The notes under the pieces were generated by a model. The model was not told where the DNA came from. It saw only the letters and a program-made list of their open reading frames with translations, and ran no database searches. Position numbers and translations under genes: made by a program. Of a DNA stretch of 64,000 nucleotides, positions 25,733 through 35,024 are shown in pieces. The first letter of the stretch is position 1, and every line of letters starts with the position of its first letter. The DNA comes from Roseivirga echinicomitans (lineage in GTDB: Bacteria; Bacteroidota; Bacteroidia; Cytophagales; Cyclobacteriaceae), in NCBI RefSeq assembly GCF_001592935.1, contig NZ_LRDB01000051.1, forward strand, positions 124,001-188,000. Reading direction: 5' to 3'.

Positions 25733-26125
25733 TTAACTCTTTAGAAACTGATGAATTTGAACTAACGATTCCTCAACACTTTCATACCTAAAAACCCCCT
25801 TCTTCATCATTTTTGCCATTTTCTCAAACATTAAATGCTCCCCCTGTAGCAGAATAAAAGGGGCAATGGCTTTGTTCCGAAGCACTTTTTCAATCAATGG
25901 AGCACAAGCGTCAAGCTTCTCACTTGGGTTGGAATCTAAGAACAAGACGACCTTTTCAGCTTCCTTTAGAAACGAAACCCCTTGACTAATCACAAAAGGT
26001 TCGGAGTGAGCATCGGCCTCAAAAATCAGCGCTTCAGGAAATTCCGTTTTCATCATTTCCACCCATTCGTTCCGAAATTGGATTTGGGCAATGGGCTTTA
26101 TTTGAAGGTGAATGAATAGGGTCAT
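25733..26125 (-). CDS. hypothetical protein
   Basis: A 130-residue soluble protein of unknown family. It has an alternating beta/alpha pattern (VVLFLDSNPSEK, IAPFILLQGEH) that suggests a small Rossmann-like fold, without catalytic motifs I can name. Its ATG overlaps the stop of the upstream T9SS-exported FG-GAP gene by 4 nt, so it is translated from the same mRNA. Confidence 0.6.
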   Translation of the reverse strand: MTLFIHLQIKPIAQIQFRNEWVEMMKTEFPEALIFEADAHSEPFVISQGVSFLKEAEKVVLFLDSNPSEKLDACAPLIEKVLRNKAIAPFILLQGEHLMFEKMAKMMKKGVFRYESVEESLVQIHQFLKS

Positions 26126-28308
26126 TTCTGAATTAAAATGCGTTGCACAGTCGGTTTATTGGTTCCGTTTGAAACCCGGATAAGGTAAACACCAGCGGCC
26201 AGCAGTTCCGTGTTGATTTCTTTTGAAAGCCCAGCTGAGATCGGCAAGTTCGAGAAAATCATTTCACCTTTCACCGTGTACATTTCTGCCTGCGCATTGG
26301 TGTCCGTTCTAATATAAAAACTACTGCTTGTGGGATTCGGAAAAAGCGTAAGCCGAATTGCATTGCCTTCCGATCCGTTCTCGGCAATACTTTCATTTTT
26401 CAACACAGAAATTCCCCCTCGGTTATTCCCAATAAATAGGGTGGGCTTCCCGTCACCAAAAAGGTCGGCTGTAGTCAACCATGAAATTTGGCCAATGGAA
26501 GTAGTTGTCAGGTCATTAAGCAGGTCGTTGCTGAGTATGTTTTTTGTGACTGAACTGGGAATGAAATCGGTATTGATTGTTCCTGAAAGAATGCTGATTT
26601 GACCCGAAACATCGGTTTTGATCAATTCTGGTTCTCCACTATTATCGAGGTCGGTGATTAATATGTTGGGGTTTAAGGCCTCGAAATTGGCCGTAATGCC
26701 CGCGTAGTTTTGAATCACATCTTCAAAAATGAAATTGCCCTTATTTACATAGAGATTTAAAGCACCAAAGCGCGTGCCCAGCAGTAAGTCTAAATTTCCA
26801 TTTTTGTTGATATCATAGAAATAAGCGTTGTCATTTTCGCCAATCGAAATCGAAATATCTTCGGTACTGGCAAAGGAGAAATTACCTTGGTTCAATCGGT
26901 ACTGAAGTTTAGTTTCGTTGCTTGCGGTGGTGGATTGATAAATCAGGTCTGGTTGCCCATTTCTATCGATATCTGCAAACTGAATTTTGATGTTTCTAAG
27001 GCTTTCGGATTTTAATCCAAGAAAGTCATCGTCTACTAACTCAAAAGCAGGGGCAAACTTTCCCCCGGTATTTTCAAATAAGAAAATGGAGGCCACAAAA
27101 CCATTTTGGGTAATTTGACCTCTGTTGCTGATAAAGAGATCATAGTCGCCATCGCCATCATAATCTGCAAAAGCGGGATAGGTGTTTTCACCTAAATCAA
27201 GCATTTCATTTTGCAAGAACGGCACTGAGTTCCCAGTAAAATCAGGCTGAGTGTTGGTGCCTAAATTTGAATATACTTTAGCCGTATTGCTGAAATCTAC
27301 ACTGTTCAGTACGTTGCCATCGGCATTGCTAGAAATCAATAGATCCTTATTACCATCAAAATTAATGTCTGCGAGAAAAGCATTGGGGAAGATTTGAAAG
27401 CCAGCAGGATTGGGGGCAGGGTAGCTGCTAAAGGAAGTCATTAAGGCGTTTCGGGCATCGCCAACATTCTCCATGTAGTAGAGCGTTTGGCAGAACTCGT
27501 CAGAGGTGATCAGGTCTAGGTCACCATCTCCTTCTGCATCGAATAGCAGAATGGTTTTTCCACCAGCATGTTCCAATTCTGTTGGGCTATTGATGTCGTA
27601 ACTCGTATTGGCTGCTCCACCAACATTACATGAAGCACCAGAAAAAGCAAAGCTATTGCACTCACATTCCGCGAATTCGCCCCACCTTCTAGTTTCACGC
27701 GTAAAAGTAAGTTCATCACAATTGCTGTTGACTTCCATGCTTGTGTTCTTGTAGTAGTCGATGGTGCTGGCGGTGGTAAATCGATAGGCTAGAATGTCCA
27801 GGTCGCCATCGCCATCTACATCGGCAATGCCCGGAATGTCGGAGGCATTCACCTGAATGTTGGCGCCAGAATCGAAGCGAAGAAAGTCTACCGCTTGTTC
27901 CCATTCTGGAAGATTTCCTGAACTAATATTTTTGAAAACGGTAATTCCTTGGGGTACAGAGGTGAAAATATCCATTTTACCATCACAGTTATAATCAGCC
28001 AAAATAAACCAGTGGTTAATTTCTGTAGGGAAGAGGCTTTTGTATTCTGGCGCCCAAACAAATTCGCTGTTCTTGGCCAGGTAGGTAGTCAGCTCGCCTG
28101 ACATTCTGTGGTAAACGATGAGGTCTTCAATGCCATCACCATCCAAATCCATCTTCTGGAATTGGGCAGAATTGATTCCTCCTTCCCAAGCGCGGTCTAA
28201 AACATCTCCATTGATAGTTAAAGGAATGTCATTTTCATAACGGAATGAAAACTGAGCGAACAGATTCAAACTGAAGAATAATAAAATTGACAAAAAGAGA
28301 AATTTCAT
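26122..28308 (-). CDS. FG-GAP/VCBS repeat protein with type IX secretion C-terminal domain
   Basis: A 728-residue secreted protein: signal peptide (residues 1-18, LNLFAQ), about nine calcium-binding FG-GAP-like repeats (DLDGDGIEDLIVYH, DVDGDGDLDILAY, DYDGDGDYDLFIS and others), and a C-terminal T9SS type A sorting domain of about 75 residues (LTLFPNPTSSSFYI ... AAGVYLIRVSNG ... RILIQK). It should be exported through the T9SS and anchored or released at the surface. A Cys-rich insertion (CECNSFAFSGASC) interrupts the repeats near 215-227. Ligand unknown. Confidence 0.88.
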   Translation of the reverse strand: MKFLFLSILLFFSLNLFAQFSFRYENDIPLTINGDVLDRAWEGGINSAQFQKMDLDGDGIEDLIVYHRMSGELTTYLAKNSEFVWAPEYKSLFPTEINHWFILADYNCDGKMDIFTSVPQGITVFKNISSGNLPEWEQAVDFLRFDSGANIQVNASDIPGIADVDGDGDLDILAYRFTTASTIDYYKNTSMEVNSNCDELTFTRETRRWGEFAECECNSFAFSGASCNVGGAANTSYDINSPTELEHAGGKTILLFDAEGDGDLDLITSDEFCQTLYYMENVGDARNALMTSFSSYPAPNPAGFQIFPNAFLADINFDGNKDLLISSNADGNVLNSVDFSNTAKVYSNLGTNTQPDFTGNSVPFLQNEMLDLGENTYPAFADYDGDGDYDLFISNRGQITQNGFVASIFLFENTGGKFAPAFELVDDDFLGLKSESLRNIKIQFADIDRNGQPDLIYQSTTASNETKLQYRLNQGNFSFASTEDISISIGENDNAYFYDINKNGNLDLLLGTRFGALNLYVNKGNFIFEDVIQNYAGITANFEALNPNILITDLDNSGEPELIKTDVSGQISILSGTINTDFIPSSVTKNILSNDLLNDLTTTSIGQISWLTTADLFGDGKPTLFIGNNRGGISVLKNESIAENGSEGNAIRLTLFPNPTSSSFYIRTDTNAQAEMYTVKGEMIFSNLPISAGLSKEINTELLAAGVYLIRVSNGTNKPTVQRILIQK

Positions 28309-28421
28309 AACAAGAGTACTGCAAAGGTAAAGATTTCAACGATTGCTAATGTAGGAACGGTATAGCTCATCAATCTGTATTATCTTGTCGTGCAATTTGA
28401 CTGACAAAGATTTCAAAACCT

Positions 28422-29711
28422 ATGAACATTGCTTCACTTTACGAAAAATATATAGCCTCAACGGGCATCTGCACCGATACAAGGAAAATAGAAAAGGGCA
28501 ATCTCTTTTTCGCGCTGAAAGGACCCAACTTTAATGCAAATAAATTGGCAGAGCAAGCACTAAGTCTTGGTGCATCCTATGCCGTGATTGACGATGCGGA
28601 ATATGATAATGACCCACGCTGTGTGTTGGTAGCCGATGTTTTGGAAGCCCTTCAGGCCTTGGCCAACTATCATAGGAAGCAGTTGAAAATCCCGATTATC
28701 GCGATTACGGGTTCTAACGGAAAAACGACCACCAAAGAGCTTACAAGAAATGTTTTGGCCACCAAATATAAGGTGTCGGCTACAATCGGGAACCTGAATA
28801 ATCACATTGGCGTACCCCTTACTTTACTGAGTATTGGGCCTGATATTGAGATGGCTATTGTAGAAATGGGTGCGAATCATGTGGGTGAAATTGCGGCCTT
28901 ATGCAAAATAGCTGAGCCCACTCACGGTTTGATTACCAATATTGGTAAAGCGCATCTGGAAGGTTTTGGAGGTTTTGAGGGCGTGATTAGAGGGAAGACA
29001 GAAATGTACCATTGGCTGATTGAAAACGATGGAGTTATTTTCGTTAATTCTCAGAATGAGATTCTTTCGAACATCGCCCAACGAAGAATTGAATCGCCTA
29101 TATACTACCCCGCTAAAGGTGATTATTTAGAGTTATCCTTAATTGAAGCCAAACCGAATATTGTTTTTGAAGATGCGGAAGGCAAAAGAACTACGACCGC
29201 ATTAAGTGGTGCTTACAACTTTGAAAACATTGCCACCGCACTTTGTGTGGGTAAGTGCTTTAAGGTGGATATAGAGAAGGCTAAACAAGCCGTGGCCACC
29301 TATAGTCCGGATAACAATAGATCGCAGGTTTTAAAAAAAGGAAGCAATACCATTATCATGGATGCTTACAATGCCAACCCAACCTCGATGAAAGCAGCCT
29401 TAGAGAATTTAAGTCTTCTGAATGCAACACATAAACTGGCAATTTTGGGTGATATGTTGGAGTTGGGCGAAACCAGCAAAGAGGAGCATTCTGCTATAGG
29501 GGTGTTAACGGCTCAATTGGGAATAGAAGGAGTGATTTTTTGTGGTCCTCATATGAAAGCCGCAAAGGAGGTAAACCCTAAGGCGCTATACTTTGAAACA
29601 AAGGCCGACTTGAATGACTATTTATCGGCTAATATACTCGAAGGTCAAACAATTCTTCTGAAGGGTTCTAGGGGAATGGGCTTGGAGTCTTTGTTGGGCT
29701 TTATAGGGTAA
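28422..29711 (+). CDS. murF: UDP-N-acetylmuramoyl-tripeptide--D-alanyl-D-alanine ligase
   Basis: A 429-residue Mur ligase that adds D-Ala-D-Ala to the UDP-MurNAc-tripeptide in peptidoglycan synthesis. CTDTRKIEKGNLFFALKG is the N-terminal substrate domain signature, ITGSNGKTTTKE (Lys101) the ATP P-loop, NLNNHIGVPLTLL and EMGANHVGEI the central domain, and MDAYNANPTSMKAAL the C-terminal domain. Length is normal. It stands apart from other mur genes. Confidence 0.95.
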   Translation: MNIASLYEKYIASTGICTDTRKIEKGNLFFALKGPNFNANKLAEQALSLGASYAVIDDAEYDNDPRCVLVADVLEALQALANYHRKQLKIPIIAITGSNGKTTTKELTRNVLATKYKVSATIGNLNNHIGVPLTLLSIGPDIEMAIVEMGANHVGEIAALCKIAEPTHGLITNIGKAHLEGFGGFEGVIRGKTEMYHWLIENDGVIFVNSQNEILSNIAQRRIESPIYYPAKGDYLELSLIEAKPNIVFEDAEGKRTTTALSGAYNFENIATALCVGKCFKVDIEKAKQAVATYSPDNNRSQVLKKGSNTIIMDAYNANPTSMKAALENLSLLNATHKLAILGDMLELGETSKEEHSAIGVLTAQLGIEGVIFCGPHMKAAKEVNPKALYFETKADLNDYLSANILEGQTILLKGSRGMGLESLLGFIG

Positions 29712-29740
29712 AAAAAGAGGAACGGTACCACCCGTTCCTC
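29711..29740 (-). terminator. terminator of the sigma/receptor/FecR operon
   Basis: A 9-bp stem (GAGGAACGG at 29717-29725 with CCGTTCCTC at 29732-29740) is followed on the minus strand by a run of T (A tract 29710-29716), about 70 nt beyond the FecR stop. It may also slow transcription leaving murF on the plus strand. Confidence 0.8.
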
Positions 29741-29810
29741 AACCTCAACCTAAGAAACTAGTGACAAGATTTTTTAATAATGCCACTCGTTAACATTCAA
29801 CGTTTAGACA

Positions 29811-30767
29811 CTAAGGTGTCAGAACGCTTTTATTCATTATTTTCACCTGCTTCTCTTCAATCTGGAAATTGAGTCCCATTGGGCTACAAACCAACTGAAG
29901 TGCTTCTGTTAAATTCCTATTATTGAAATAGCCAGTATAGGTTCTGTCTTGAATGTCATTCATGTCAAATTCAAGGTCTACATTATACTGCCTCTCTAGT
30001 TCTTCAAACACTTCGGTGAGCATTACACTTTCAAAATCAAAGTCTCCAGTTCTCCAGTTGTCTATATACACTAGAGAAATGGAAGAAACGTCTTTAATTC
30101 CATTGTCTTTGGTTGCCAAGACTTGACCTGGGGTGATTATTTGAGATTCACCGCTAGGCTTAACAGTTACCTTCACTTTTCCCGTTTTACAGGCGACCTC
30201 TAAAATGTTGTTTCTTTCTTTTACATTGAAGCTAGTTCCTAGAACGACAACATCGCCAAGTCTAGTTTCAACAGTAAAATCACTTCCTTTTTTAACTTCG
30301 AAAAAGGCCTCTCCACTTAATTCCAGAGTTCTTTCCTCTTGCCATTGGCTTTCCGAGAATGATATTTTTGAGCCAGCATTCAGATAAACCACTGAACTAT
30401 CAGGCAGGTAAACCGTCTGGACCTCTGCAAGAGAGGTTGCTACAATTGAGTGATTGGCACTGACATTTGATTGTTTAAAAATAAAAAATGCTCCAATGGC
30501 TAAGATTAAAGAAGCCGCAATACCTATCCAATACGATCTGTATAAAGGAATTACTTTTTGAGATTTTTCTTCTGAAATCTTTTTCTCAAGATTTGCCCAA
30601 GCCTCCTGTTGGGTGCTTTTATTTGGCACATCAAAACAGACTGTTTTACTCAGAGATTTGACTAAAATGGATTTTGAGTCACCTGAATTAGCATTCTGGA
30701 GAAATTTCTCTGAAGAAATCTCACCATTTAGCCATTGCGACTCATATTTGTTTGTGGTTTGGGGCAT
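29811..30767 (-). CDS. FecR-family anti-sigma factor
   Basis: A 318-residue inner-membrane regulator. A cytoplasmic N-terminal region (about 1-88) binds the sigma factor; one transmembrane helix (about 90-108, YWIGIAASLILAIGAFFIF) leads to the periplasmic FecR domain (about 125-225, VYLPDSSVVYLNAGSKISF, LSGEAFFEVK) and a C-terminal DUF4974 domain (about 245-312). It is distal in the order sigma, TonB receptor, FecR, whereas FecR usually lies between sigma and receptor. It should transmit the receptor signal through the STN domain to the sigma factor. Confidence 0.92.
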   Translation of the reverse strand: MPQTTNKYESQWLNGEISSEKFLQNANSGDSKSILVKSLSKTVCFDVPNKSTQQEAWANLEKKISEEKSQKVIPLYRSYWIGIAASLILAIGAFFIFKQSNVSANHSIVATSLAEVQTVYLPDSSVVYLNAGSKISFSESQWQEERTLELSGEAFFEVKKGSDFTVETRLGDVVVLGTSFNVKERNNILEVACKTGKVKVTVKPSGESQIITPGQVLATKDNGIKDVSSISLVYIDNWRTGDFDFESVMLTEVFEELERQYNVDLEFDMNDIQDRTYTGYFNNRNLTEALQLVCSPMGLNFQIEEKQVKIMNKSVLTP

Positions 30768-30820
30768 CTGGAGTTAGTACACACGTGTAAGAAGATACCC
30801 TACCTTAAGGTCTAGATAAT

Positions 30821-33499
30821 TTAAAAGAAAAGATTTAAGAATATTGAGGGGGTGAAATCAAGTAGTACAATGTCTCGATACAATTGTCTTGGTTCTTCTC
30901 CATTGCCTATTGCCCGTTCGATGGCGTTAATATTTAATCTCTTGCTTTGAATATTCTGATGGTTGTATGCATTGAGAATTGAAATACCGAACTCTCCTCT
31001 GATTTCTTCATTTTCGAATTTTAAGGCAGCTGAAATATCGAGTCTATGGTAAGTGGGTAATCGCTCAACTGTTTTATTGAGGTTGAGGATTTCGTAATTA
31101 ATTATAGTGCCATCATTGTTTCGGATAAAGTTAAGCGTTGGTTTAAAAAGTGGTTTTCCGCTGCCGTATAAAAAAGTGGCCGAGAGGTTGAACTTCTTAA
31201 ACTCTAGCACGTGAACGAATTTAGCTTCGTTGCGCTGGTCTAACCTTGAAGGGAGACGCTGTCCGCCATTTATCTGAGAATAGGTGCTGCTTGATTTACT
31301 GTGGGTGTAAGACAGCCATCCGTGATAGGGGCCGATTTTTTTCTGTATCAATATATCAAGCCCTCTAATTTTATCTTCGCCATTAGATACTGTTATTAGT
31401 GGTTGAGGATGGTTAGACATCCCAGCGCTTATTAAATGTGAAACCGTGAATTCTACCAGACCATAAACATCTTTTTGGTAGTATTCCATATCTACCATAA
31501 AACCATTTTTAGAATAGTTTAAGCCTCCAATAAGGTGCTCTGCCTTTATTGCGCCAAACATTTGATTGTTGGCCAAATTCCAACCGTCTTGAAGGTTAGA
31601 GTGTGGGTCGTCATAAGTGATTTGCCTTGCTAGCTGATAGTATTGCCCGTTCGACAATTTCAGTTTCAATGAAGGTGTGAGCTGGTAGGTCATTCCTAGT
31701 CGCCTCCCAAAGTAATTTTCGTTCGTAAGGTCTGTCACGTTATGTCTGAAACCTACATTCAGTCTAAAGTTCTTTGTGACCCTAAGTTCATCTGATGCGT
31801 ATAAGCCAACAACACTACCTGATTGCTTTCTATTGCCAGTGGGTTGCTGTATTCGCTCATCAATGGTAACGTCATTAATTGTGTTAATCGAAGAGACATT
31901 GAGTCCAAAATCGATTTTGTGTATCTCTTTTAGCTTTAGCTCATGCCTGTAATTGATTTGTAAATCGGCTACTTCGTTGAGGCGCTCTGCACTATGAGTT
32001 CTAGCGACTTGCCCATTTTCATCTCGATCCTCGCTTTGAAAAGAGTAGTCAAAGTTATGACCTGAATAAGCCACCTGGAAACTTGAATAGTAATTTTTAT
32101 TCCAATTTCGCGACCATGTGGCTCCAATGCCTATGTTTCCCCAAAGGGAATTTTCATCTATGTTTTCTGTGGTGCGATTGGTATTTGAGCCTGTGATTTG
32201 ATCAAAGTCAGTATATAGCTCGTCTCTGCCCCAGTACATTGAAAAACTGGCGATGTCCCTATTGGAAAGGTTGTATGTAGATTTTAGATTGAAATCGTAA
32301 AAATGAAAGTTTGGTCTGAGTGAGTTGTTGTTTTCTTGGTTGTTGAGTTGGTTCGAACTTTCACGGTAATTTTTATAAAGTTTCTGAAATAGATTACTCC
32401 TAATAATGTCGGTATAGGCCCTTCTAGTACTGAAGTGAATGGCGCCTTTGCCTTCATTTAAAGGCGCGTTTACACTCATCCTCGCACTAAGAAGGTTTAT
32501 ACCGAATGAGTATTCTGGATTATTGAAATTTCCTGACTTACCCGTTATATCAACTACTCCAGAAACTCTATCCCCATATTTAGGACCAAAACCACCCTTA
32601 TAAACCTGTATGTCCCGTATTGCATCAGGGTTGATTGCGCTAAAAACTCCGAAAAAGTGATCGAGTCTATATATTTTGAATCCGTCTAGTAATACTAGGT
32701 TTTGGCTCGATGGACTATTTCTGATAACAAGATCCGAAGAAGTCTCATCGGTTCCGCTAATACCTGGTAGTAGTTGGAGCGACCTGAAAATATCTAATTC
32801 TCCTAAACTTGGCAAAGAAGTTAGACTATGAGGGTCAATGGATATTTGGCTTATTTCTTCTCCATACTGAATTGTATTGTCTGTTCGAAGATCAACAACG
32901 GTAAACTCTGCTAAATCCAAGGTGTTTTCTGCCATAGAAACCCGAATGGCCATTCTAGATTTAGTGGGATCGAGCTTTACCTTGCTCTTTTTGTATCCCA
33001 GATAAGTTATTTCTATAGTGGATGTATCGGTAGGTACTTGACTCAAAGAGAAAAAACCGTCTTTATTAGAGACAGTACCTTTGTTTTCTCCAGCAACCCT
33101 GATCAAAGCATTGGGTAACAGCTCTCCAGTTTGGGCATCTTGGATCATTCCAAAAACAGTAAGGTCAAATAGACTTGGGGTCTTAAGGTCAATATTAACC
33201 TGTCCAGGAGTGAGGATTATTTTTCCATTTAGAACTTGGTAGTCAATCCCTTTAGATGAGAGTATTTCATTAAGGAAAGCGGTGATGGATTTATCGTTGT
33301 ATTGCCCATTCACTTTAACTCCAGTAACCAAGGCGTCATCATAGGCGATTTTAACGTCATACTTGTTTTTTAATACACGAATGACTTTGGATAGTGAGGT
33401 GTTATTGAAGTTTTCAGAAATGGATATATTAGGAAGTTCTTGCGAGTAAAGCAGCCCACTGATGAAAAAGAGTAAGAGAAGGCAGGTTAATTTTCGCAC
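30821..33499 (-). CDS. TonB-dependent transducer/receptor with STN domain
   Basis: An 892-residue outer-membrane protein. After the signal peptide (residues 1-19) come an STN domain (about 25-95, LSKVIRVLKNKYDVKIAYDD), a carboxypeptidase-regulatory-like domain (about 108-190, GELLPNALIRVAGENKG), a plug (about 225-335, NLVLLDGFKIYRLDHFFG, VSGVVDITG) and a 22-strand type barrel ending in FLNLFF. STN domains relay ligand binding to FecR, and the adjacent FecR and ECF sigma genes complete the relay. No SusD partner is present, so the ligand is probably not a polysaccharide handled by a SusCD pair; it remains unknown. Confidence 0.92.
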   Translation of the reverse strand: MRKLTCLLLLFFISGLLYSQELPNISISENFNNTSLSKVIRVLKNKYDVKIAYDDALVTGVKVNGQYNDKSITAFLNEILSSKGIDYQVLNGKIILTPGQVNIDLKTPSLFDLTVFGMIQDAQTGELLPNALIRVAGENKGTVSNKDGFFSLSQVPTDTSTIEITYLGYKKSKVKLDPTKSRMAIRVSMAENTLDLAEFTVVDLRTDNTIQYGEEISQISIDPHSLTSLPSLGELDIFRSLQLLPGISGTDETSSDLVIRNSPSSQNLVLLDGFKIYRLDHFFGVFSAINPDAIRDIQVYKGGFGPKYGDRVSGVVDITGKSGNFNNPEYSFGINLLSARMSVNAPLNEGKGAIHFSTRRAYTDIIRSNLFQKLYKNYRESSNQLNNQENNNSLRPNFHFYDFNLKSTYNLSNRDIASFSMYWGRDELYTDFDQITGSNTNRTTENIDENSLWGNIGIGATWSRNWNKNYYSSFQVAYSGHNFDYSFQSEDRDENGQVARTHSAERLNEVADLQINYRHELKLKEIHKIDFGLNVSSINTINDVTIDERIQQPTGNRKQSGSVVGLYASDELRVTKNFRLNVGFRHNVTDLTNENYFGRRLGMTYQLTPSLKLKLSNGQYYQLARQITYDDPHSNLQDGWNLANNQMFGAIKAEHLIGGLNYSKNGFMVDMEYYQKDVYGLVEFTVSHLISAGMSNHPQPLITVSNGEDKIRGLDILIQKKIGPYHGWLSYTHSKSSSTYSQINGGQRLPSRLDQRNEAKFVHVLEFKKFNLSATFLYGSGKPLFKPTLNFIRNNDGTIINYEILNLNKTVERLPTYHRLDISAALKFENEEIRGEFGISILNAYNHQNIQSKRLNINAIERAIGNGEEPRQLYRDIVLLDFTPSIFLNLFF

Positions 33500-33605
33500 T
33501 GCTTGTTGTAACGTTACCTCTTTGTAATTGATTTTGAAATATAAGTTTATTGGTGCAAAACTAACCCATTATGAGGGCGTTGTTATACACTTATTCAATA
33601 TATAG

Positions 33606-34097
33606 TTAAATTTTGTGATTCACTTTGTCTCGTAAGAAAAATAGTGCTCCATGCATACGTTTTTCAACCGCTTTAACACTCAACTCTAATCTCTCTGCAA
33701 TTTCCTTGTAGGTCAATTCGTCAATTCGGTTCATTAAAAACACATCTCTTTGCTTTTCGGGCATTGCTGCAATTGTCTGCTCTAGTTGTTCTTTAAACTC
33801 CTTTTCCTCTAAAGCATATAGAGGTGATTGCTCATTAAACTGGTCTTTGTTTTTCTCCGCAAAATTAAACACCACTTTGTCATGGCGAAACTTATTGAGC
33901 AACATGTTGCTGGCAATGGTGTAAAGATAGCTTTTTACAGTCTCTTGATTGATTTCTTCACGCTTGTCCCAGAGTTTCATGAAGACATCCTGAGTCAGGT
34001 CTTCAGCCAAATCTACGTCTCCCGATCTATAATAAAGGAAGTTCTTGATAGGAGTATAATAGAGATCGAATATTTGTTTGAACTCTACGAGCGTCAT
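33606..34097 (-). CDS. ECF sigma factor of the FecI type
   Basis: A 163-residue sigma factor with region 2 (DVDLAEDLTQDVFMKLW) and region 4 (VFLMNRIDELTYKEIAERLELSVKAVEKRMHGAL). It is first in a minus-strand set with the STN-containing TonB receptor and FecR and should be held by that FecR until the receptor is occupied. The gap of about 107 nt to the receptor gene leaves room for a second promoter. Confidence 0.92.
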   Translation of the reverse strand: MTLVEFKQIFDLYYTPIKNFLYYRSGDVDLAEDLTQDVFMKLWDKREEINQETVKSYLYTIASNMLLNKFRHDKVVFNFAEKNKDQFNEQSPLYALEEKEFKEQLEQTIAAMPEKQRDVFLMNRIDELTYKEIAERLELSVKAVEKRMHGALFFLRDKVNHKI

Positions 34098-34214
34098 TTT
34101 AGGAGGATTCTATTTTAAGACCCACGCGAAGTTAGTCAAAATATAGGCTTAAAGGTGCTCAAGAAGCTTTTTTGATTCGGTTGTGAAAAAAATGAATTTT
34201 ATTTCACGTTACTA

Positions 34215-34245
34215 TTTGCAATAATGAAAACCAATATTACCTTTG
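34215..34245 (+). promoter_or_regulatory. promoter of the tRNA-Val gene
   Basis: TTTG (34215-34218), a 19-nt spacer and TACCTTTG (34238-34245) match the Bacteroidota consensus TTTG-N19-TAnnTTTG at every defined base, 17 nt upstream of the tRNA 5' end. Confidence 0.75.
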
Positions 34246-34261
34246 CATTCCCAATTAGGAA

Positions 34262-34336
34262 GGGCGCTTAGCTCAGTTGGTTCAGAGCACCTCGTTTACA
34301 CCGAGGGGGTCGGGGGTTCGAATCCCTCAGCGCCCA
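34262..34336 (+). tRNA. tRNA-Val (anticodon TAC)
   Basis: A 75-nt cloverleaf: acceptor GGGCGCT/AGCGCCC, D arm with GCTCAGTTGGTTCAGAGC, anticodon stem CCTCG/CGAGG around loop TTTACAC (anticodon TAC, reads GTA/GTN valine codons), and T arm CGGGGGTTCGAATCCCTC. The discriminator is A and CCA is not encoded. A consensus promoter precedes it and a hairpin terminator follows. Its 3' end is duplicated twice downstream, each time ahead of or behind a GIY-YIG gene. Confidence 0.95.
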
Positions 34337-34340
34337 CAAT

Positions 34341-34369
34341 AAGGCAGTCATTTATGGCTGTCTTTTTTT
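34341..34369 (+). terminator. tRNA-Val terminator (copy 1 of 3)
   Basis: GGCAGTCA and TGGCTGTC form an 8-bp stem with two G-U pairs around TTTA, followed by a run of seven T. The same hairpin recurs at about 34705-34735 and 35071-35099 as part of the tandem repeat. It lies only a few nt before the GIY-YIG start codon, so that gene needs read-through or another promoter. Confidence 0.7.
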
Positions 34370-34375
34370 GTGTTT

Positions 34376-34660
34376 ATGCACTACGTATATATTCTATATT
34401 CTCCATCAACAGACCGCTATTATATAGGCGAAACCGCCTTTGTATCAGGTCGTTTGGAGCAACATAACTCTGGCTTTTATAAGAATTCAGTAACAAAAAT
34501 CGCCTCGGACTGGGAGATGTTTTTAGAAATTGAATGTATTGACAGGACTCAGGCTTTGAGGCTTGAGCGATTTATTAAGCAACAGAAGAGCAGAAAATTC
34601 ATAGAGCGATTGAAGTCCGAGCCAAAAATAGTTGATGATCTTTTGTTAAGGTTTAAATAG
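34376..34660 (+). CDS. small GIY-YIG nuclease, tandem copy 1
   Basis: A 94-residue stand-alone GIY-YIG domain. The family motif appears as YVY (3-5) and YYIG (15-18); the conserved arginine is Arg26 in GRLEQH and a basic C-terminal helix (LERFIKQQKSRKFIERL) follows. I take the ATG at 34376: the upstream GTG giving MFMHY is a TTG in copy 2 and neither base is conserved. It starts 40 nt after the tRNA-Val 3' end and just beyond the tRNA terminator. Such proteins resemble small UvrC-N-like endonucleases; mobility or repair roles are possible. About 87 percent identical to copy 2. Confidence 0.85.
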   Translation: MHYVYILYSPSTDRYYIGETAFVSGRLEQHNSGFYKNSVTKIASDWEMFLEIECIDRTQALRLERFIKQQKSRKFIERLKSEPKIVDDLLLRFK

Positions 34661-34700
34661 GGTCGGGGTTCGCTCCGAAGCTTCGGAGCCTCAGCGCCCA
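34660..34700. repeat. duplicated tRNA-Val 3' end (degenerate copy 2)
   Basis: GGTCGGGGTTCG and CTCAGCGCCCA reproduce the variable-loop/T-arm and acceptor 3' strand of the tRNA-Val. The T-loop part is replaced by a 16-nt perfect palindrome CTCCGAAGCTTCGGAG at 34673-34688. The copy continues into the same terminator hairpin and GIY-YIG start. Confidence 0.8.
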
Positions 34701-34739
34701 CAATAAGGCAGTCATTTATGGCTGTCTTTTTTTTTGTTT

Positions 34740-35024
34740 ATGCACTACGTATATATTCTATATTCTCCATCAACAGACCGCTATTATATAGGCGAAACCG
34801 CCTTTGTATCAGGTCGTTTGGAGCAACACAATGGAGGTTTTTATAAGAACGCCAGTACCAAGTCTGCTTCGGACTGGGAGTTGTTTTTAGAAGTTGAATG
34901 TATTGATCGAAGTCAGGCATTGAAGCTTGAACGATTTATCAAGCAGCAGAAGAGCCGGAAATTCATAGAGCGATTACAATCGGAGTCAAAAATAATTAGT
35001 GATCTTTTGTTAAGGTTTAAATAA
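34740..35024 (+). CDS. small GIY-YIG nuclease, tandem copy 2
   Basis: A 94-residue paralogue of the gene at 34376 in the next repeat unit (period 364 nt). The first roughly 88 nt of coding sequence are identical between copies, after which both DNA and protein diverge (12 amino-acid differences in all, clustered after residue 32). Motifs YVY, YYIG and GRLEQH are intact. The 5' identity points to recent duplication or gene conversion anchored on the tRNA end. Confidence 0.85.
   Translation: MHYVYILYSPSTDRYYIGETAFVSGRLEQHNGGFYKNASTKSASDWELFLEVECIDRSQALKLERFIKQQKSRKFIERLQSESKIISDLLLRFK

Noticed and set aside
34243-34467. 74-codon frame spanning the tRNA-Val gene
   Set aside because: It covers the tRNA and its terminator and shifts into the GIY-YIG gene in another frame; the tRNA explains the sequence.
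34738-34920. 60-codon minus-strand frame opposite GIY-YIG copy 2
   Set aside because: Antisense shadow, not preserved opposite copy 1.
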